Of a DNA stretch of 64,000 nucleotides, positions 61,556-64,000 are shown one piece after another. Each line of letters opens with the position of its first letter. Positions within the stretch are counted from its first letter, which is position 1. The DNA is taken from contig NC_009046.1 of the NCBI RefSeq assembly GCF_000209165.1, forward strand, positions 434,001 through 498,000, given 5' to 3'. The position numbers and the translations under genes are program-made. The stretch comes from Scheffersomyces stipitis CBS 6054 (Eukaryota; Ascomycota; Pichiomycetes; Serinales; Debaryomycetaceae). The notes below the pieces were generated by a model. The model saw only the letters and a program-made list of their open reading frames with translations, was not told the origin of the DNA and ran no database searches.

Positions 61556-63280
61556 TTAGAATGCAGAGGACGGTTTAGCGATATTGAACAATGGTGAGTC
61601 GTTCTCGCTCAAGGGGGTTCCCACTCCACTCTTACGGATGTAGTCAAACTCAAAGAGATCGGCGCCAGTATCTTCACGAGCTTCTTTCGAGCTGGTGGAG
61701 GATCCAATACTAACTTGAGATCCGTTGGCGTGGTGTAGACCTCTGCCAGCAATTGGCAATTTGTATAACTTGATCTTCAATCCAGGAATGCCGCCAGTAT
61801 TGGGCGAACTGTAGGTCGAAGCCCGGTACAAGCTGCCAGTCTTTCCAGAAGACTGCGACATTGGGGATGTACTGAGGGTGTAGTTCATATTGCCCAACTG
61901 GTGAGGTGGTGGAATGTGAACATTGGTAGTTCTGGTAGGTGTGCTGACTTGATGAGGAAGCATAGGCAATTTGCTCCGAGGCTGAGGTGAAAGCATCGGA
62001 GAATTGTTAATGTTGGTATGGCTATGATTGTTAAATTTCTTGAGCATGGCCATCATCAGCATCAGAATTCCGTCCATAGGACTCGTAGGTGTAACGGGCG
62101 AGTTGTCGGGCTTGATTCTCTTTGCTGGAGATGATTGACCACACGAGAAAGAAGTGCTTTCGTTCTTGTATGGGTTGGACGTAGGCTGTTTGTAGAGAGC
62201 ATTAATCTGGTTGTAGAAGAACTGTGGACCTCTAGAATTGAACAACCTAAGCGAGTAGTCTGTCGCTCCCATTACGGCCTTAATCAAGTTGGTTTTGATG
62301 GCCCTGTAGCGATGAGGCTCGATTTCAGTGTGGATAGCTTCTTCGCCTATTACCTTCTGGAAGAGTCTATCTCCAGGGTAGAAGCCGAGAGCCTCGTTGA
62401 TCAAAGCCAACATCACCTGCGATAACTCGATGATGTTGATATCTATCAACTCGGGAGCGTACAAGGACAAGTAGCAGAGAAATTCTTTGACTTTGAACAT
62501 CTCGTTATCAGCACTGTAGGCAGACATGATGCAGAACTCCCTACTGGTGGTGATGAACTCTTCGATACCAGGGTCGTTCAACGACCAGTCCAACGATGAC
62601 AAGATGTGGATTTCCATCTGCTTGAACATGCCCTGGTCGTATTTGCACTTGGCACCACACAACTTGACTAATTCGTGTAACTTTGGCAATCTAAATCTCT
62701 CAGTGGGACCCAAGTACTTTCCTCCCGAACCATACCCCAAGTCGTTGATGGTCTTAATGCAAGTGATCTTTTCCAAGTTATTCAAGTTGACAAAGTGATT
62801 GTTGCCTCCCTGAACCTTGGAAGCGATCCAAAGACAGGTGGTGATGATCAACTGCGCCTGGTCAAGAAGAACAATCCGCTTGGAGCAGTATCTATCGAAG
62901 ATTCTTACGGCACGGAAAAAGACAAAGGGAAGAATCTTCAATCTTACCGACATCTTGAGCAAGAAGTCAATCAACTTAGACCGTATGGCGAAAGTGAGAT
63001 ATGGCTGCTGCTTGTACAAGTCTAGATCGGGTCTATTTGAGTTGGTCAATTGGACCATCAGCTTGAAGATGTCATCTTCATATTCTTCGAACGACTGTTG
63101 GTGCACGGCCAACTCGGCTTCGTACAAATGCGAAGAGTAGTCCTTCTGGGTGAACTGTGGACTTTTCACTTCATCGAAGAACTGCTTGTGTGAGGGAGTA
63201 GATTTGAATGAGGTTGGGGTTAGAGGGTGGGTGGAAAAGGAATTGTTAGGATTCGGATGCGATTCCTGGTGGCTGAGCAT
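61556..63280 (-). CDS. G1 cyclin (Cln/Ccn1/Hgc1 type)
   Basis: Regulatory subunit of the Cdc28 kinase. The product is 574 residues. The cyclin box begins near residue 60 with HQQSFEEYEDDIFKLMVQL, then QQPYLTFAIRSKLIDFLLKM, FFRAVRIFDRYCSKRIVLLD and LIITTCLWIASKVQG. DRYCSKRIV and the IR-KLIDFL core match fungal G1 cyclins (Cln1/2; Ccn1 and Hgc1 of Candida). An insert of about 40 residues (including GGKYLGPTERFRLPKL) separates the last two helices of the box before KQMEIHILSSLDWSLNDP. The C-terminal about 190 residues are Ser/Pro/Asn-rich with several SP/TP sites (SPVTPTSP), as in unstable G1 cyclins controlled by SCF. I cannot choose between CCN1 and HGC1, so no symbol is given. The start is the ATG at 63280-63278; 720 bp of upstream sequence follows to the window edge. 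Confidence 0.85.
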   Translation of the reverse strand: MLSHQESHPNPNNSFSTHPLTPTSFKSTPSHKQFFDEVKSPQFTQKDYSSHLYEAELAVHQQSFEEYEDDIFKLMVQLTNSNRPDLDLYKQQPYLTFAIRSKLIDFLLKMSVRLKILPFVFFRAVRIFDRYCSKRIVLLDQAQLIITTCLWIASKVQGGNNHFVNLNNLEKITCIKTINDLGYGSGGKYLGPTERFRLPKLHELVKLCGAKCKYDQGMFKQMEIHILSSLDWSLNDPGIEEFITTSREFCIMSAYSADNEMFKVKEFLCYLSLYAPELIDINIIELSQVMLALINEALGFYPGDRLFQKVIGEEAIHTEIEPHRYRAIKTNLIKAVMGATDYSLRLFNSRGPQFFYNQINALYKQPTSNPYKNESTSFSCGQSSPAKRIKPDNSPVTPTSPMDGILMLMMAMLKKFNNHSHTNINNSPMLSPQPRSKLPMLPHQVSTPTRTTNVHIPPPHQLGNMNYTLSTSPMSQSSGKTGSLYRASTYSSPNTGGIPGLKIKLYKLPIAGRGLHHANGSQVSIGSSTSSKEAREDTGADLFEFDYIRKSGVGTPLSENDSPLFNIAKPSSAF

Positions 63281-64000
63281 TCCTACGATGGTTGCTTAGT
63301 ATGCTGGAGCTCTCTGTGTTGTTAGACTAACCAGAGACAAACAAAAAATGAAAAAAAGACAGCTATCAAAACTGATGAAGGATGAGGGGTGAAGAAAAGA
63401 ACAGGTATTATCGAACTCTGGAATGGGTGCAACAACTTCCCAAACAGGCAATGACTGGAGACAAGTGGTAGTGAAGGAGCAAGAGAACTTACTAGTTGAT
63501 GCCAGATGGATGAGGTGACTCTTTGGAAGAGTATGAGCAGAAAAGCATGTATGATAAGAAGAAGTAGGAGGTAGGTATTTCGTTAAGGGGAACTATCACA
63601 AGTTTATATATGACGATTCCATTTCTTCACGCTACACAGACAAAAAAAAATAAGAATTGCCAAAATATGCTTCAAAAAAATAATATCTGTTAGAGTTTAG
63701 CCTCAAACGCACGTCGTATGCAGACTGTGCGCACGTCTGCCTAAACTTGGAGGTCGCCTGCTTGGGGCGACGAACCTCATGCTCCCAATGCTGGAGGAAT
63801 TCTGGGACTAAAAATGTTTCACGACGATATTTTTGAGTATTGAAACCACTGCTGGCTAGTTCTTGATCTGGAAGAAGTTTTGGAGAATTAGTCAAGATTA
63901 AACCATCTTCGACGTGTTACGTGTCTTCGAGGCAATGACGACTATAATCTCAAGCCACGCTGGACAATATTCGTTGGTGCGCGCTACCTTGGGGCTTGAC
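63281..64000. other. Upstream region of the G1 cyclin gene
   Basis: 720 bp to the window edge, probably promoter and long leader. It contains two self-complementary segments at 63721-63739 and 63750-63778. No ORF with an ATG and recognisable content. Confidence 0.4.

Noticed and set aside
1..64000. Retrotransposon, LTR, insertion sequence or gene-cluster type accessory system
   Set aside because: No reverse transcriptase, integrase or transposase frames, no long direct repeats and no biosynthetic or defence clusters were found; the content is core yeast genes.

Overview
The window is ordinary nuclear DNA of a budding yeast, most likely of the CUG-Ser (Candida/Scheffersomyces/Debaryomyces) clade. 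It is gene-dense, carries single-copy housekeeping genes on both strands, and has short introns with a TACTAAC branch point placed next to the start codon. At two conserved protein positions an in-frame CTG codon makes sense only, or better, as serine. One is the serine of the GGSRI motif of gamma-glutamyltransferase. The other is a polar turn position in calcineurin A. A Scheffersomyces stipitis-like genome would fit, but the species cannot be fixed from sequence alone. I see no mobile element, CRISPR array, rRNA or convincing tRNA.

Layout, left to right: BUL1-like ubiquitin-ligase adaptor (minus, cut by the left edge); gamma-glutamyltransferase (plus); carnitine acetyltransferase YAT2 type (plus); MSB1 (minus); bZIP repressor SKO1 (minus, intron); ER mannosidase MNS1 (minus); Zn2Cys6 activator WAR1 (plus); a membrane-anchored cytochrome b5-fold protein (plus); cystathionine gamma-synthase STR2 (minus); HMG-CoA reductase HMG1 (minus); nucleolar FKBP FPR3 (minus); RPL6 (minus, intron); tricalbin TCB3 type (minus, probable intron after the ATG); RPS1 (minus); GTPase TEM1 (plus, intron); ORC1 (plus); TSR2 (plus); ECM30/HID1 (minus); LOT5/ICln (minus); calcineurin A (minus); ornithine decarboxylase SPE1 (minus); VPS27 (minus); ROT1 (minus); and a G1 cyclin (minus). 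That makes 24 protein genes.

There is no operon-like system. Themes recur by chance of neighbourhood: ribosome production (RPL6, RPS1, TSR2, FPR3), membrane traffic and permease turnover (BUL1, VPS27, ECM30, TCB3), stress and signalling (SKO1, WAR1, calcineurin, MSB1), cell cycle (ORC1, TEM1, G1 cyclin) and metabolism (GGT, YAT2, STR2, HMG1, SPE1).

The most informative extra signals are regulatory or structural. They include an exact CSRE and an 11-bp inverted repeat upstream of the carnitine acetyltransferase. HMG1 has a facing pair of TCGTATA sterol elements, SKO1 has two CRE-like octamers (its own type of site), and RPS1 has an 18-bp Tbf1-type palindrome. Four start-proximal introns change the predicted N-termini. 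I found nothing I would call a new biological system; the intron models and promoter elements are the items worth testing.
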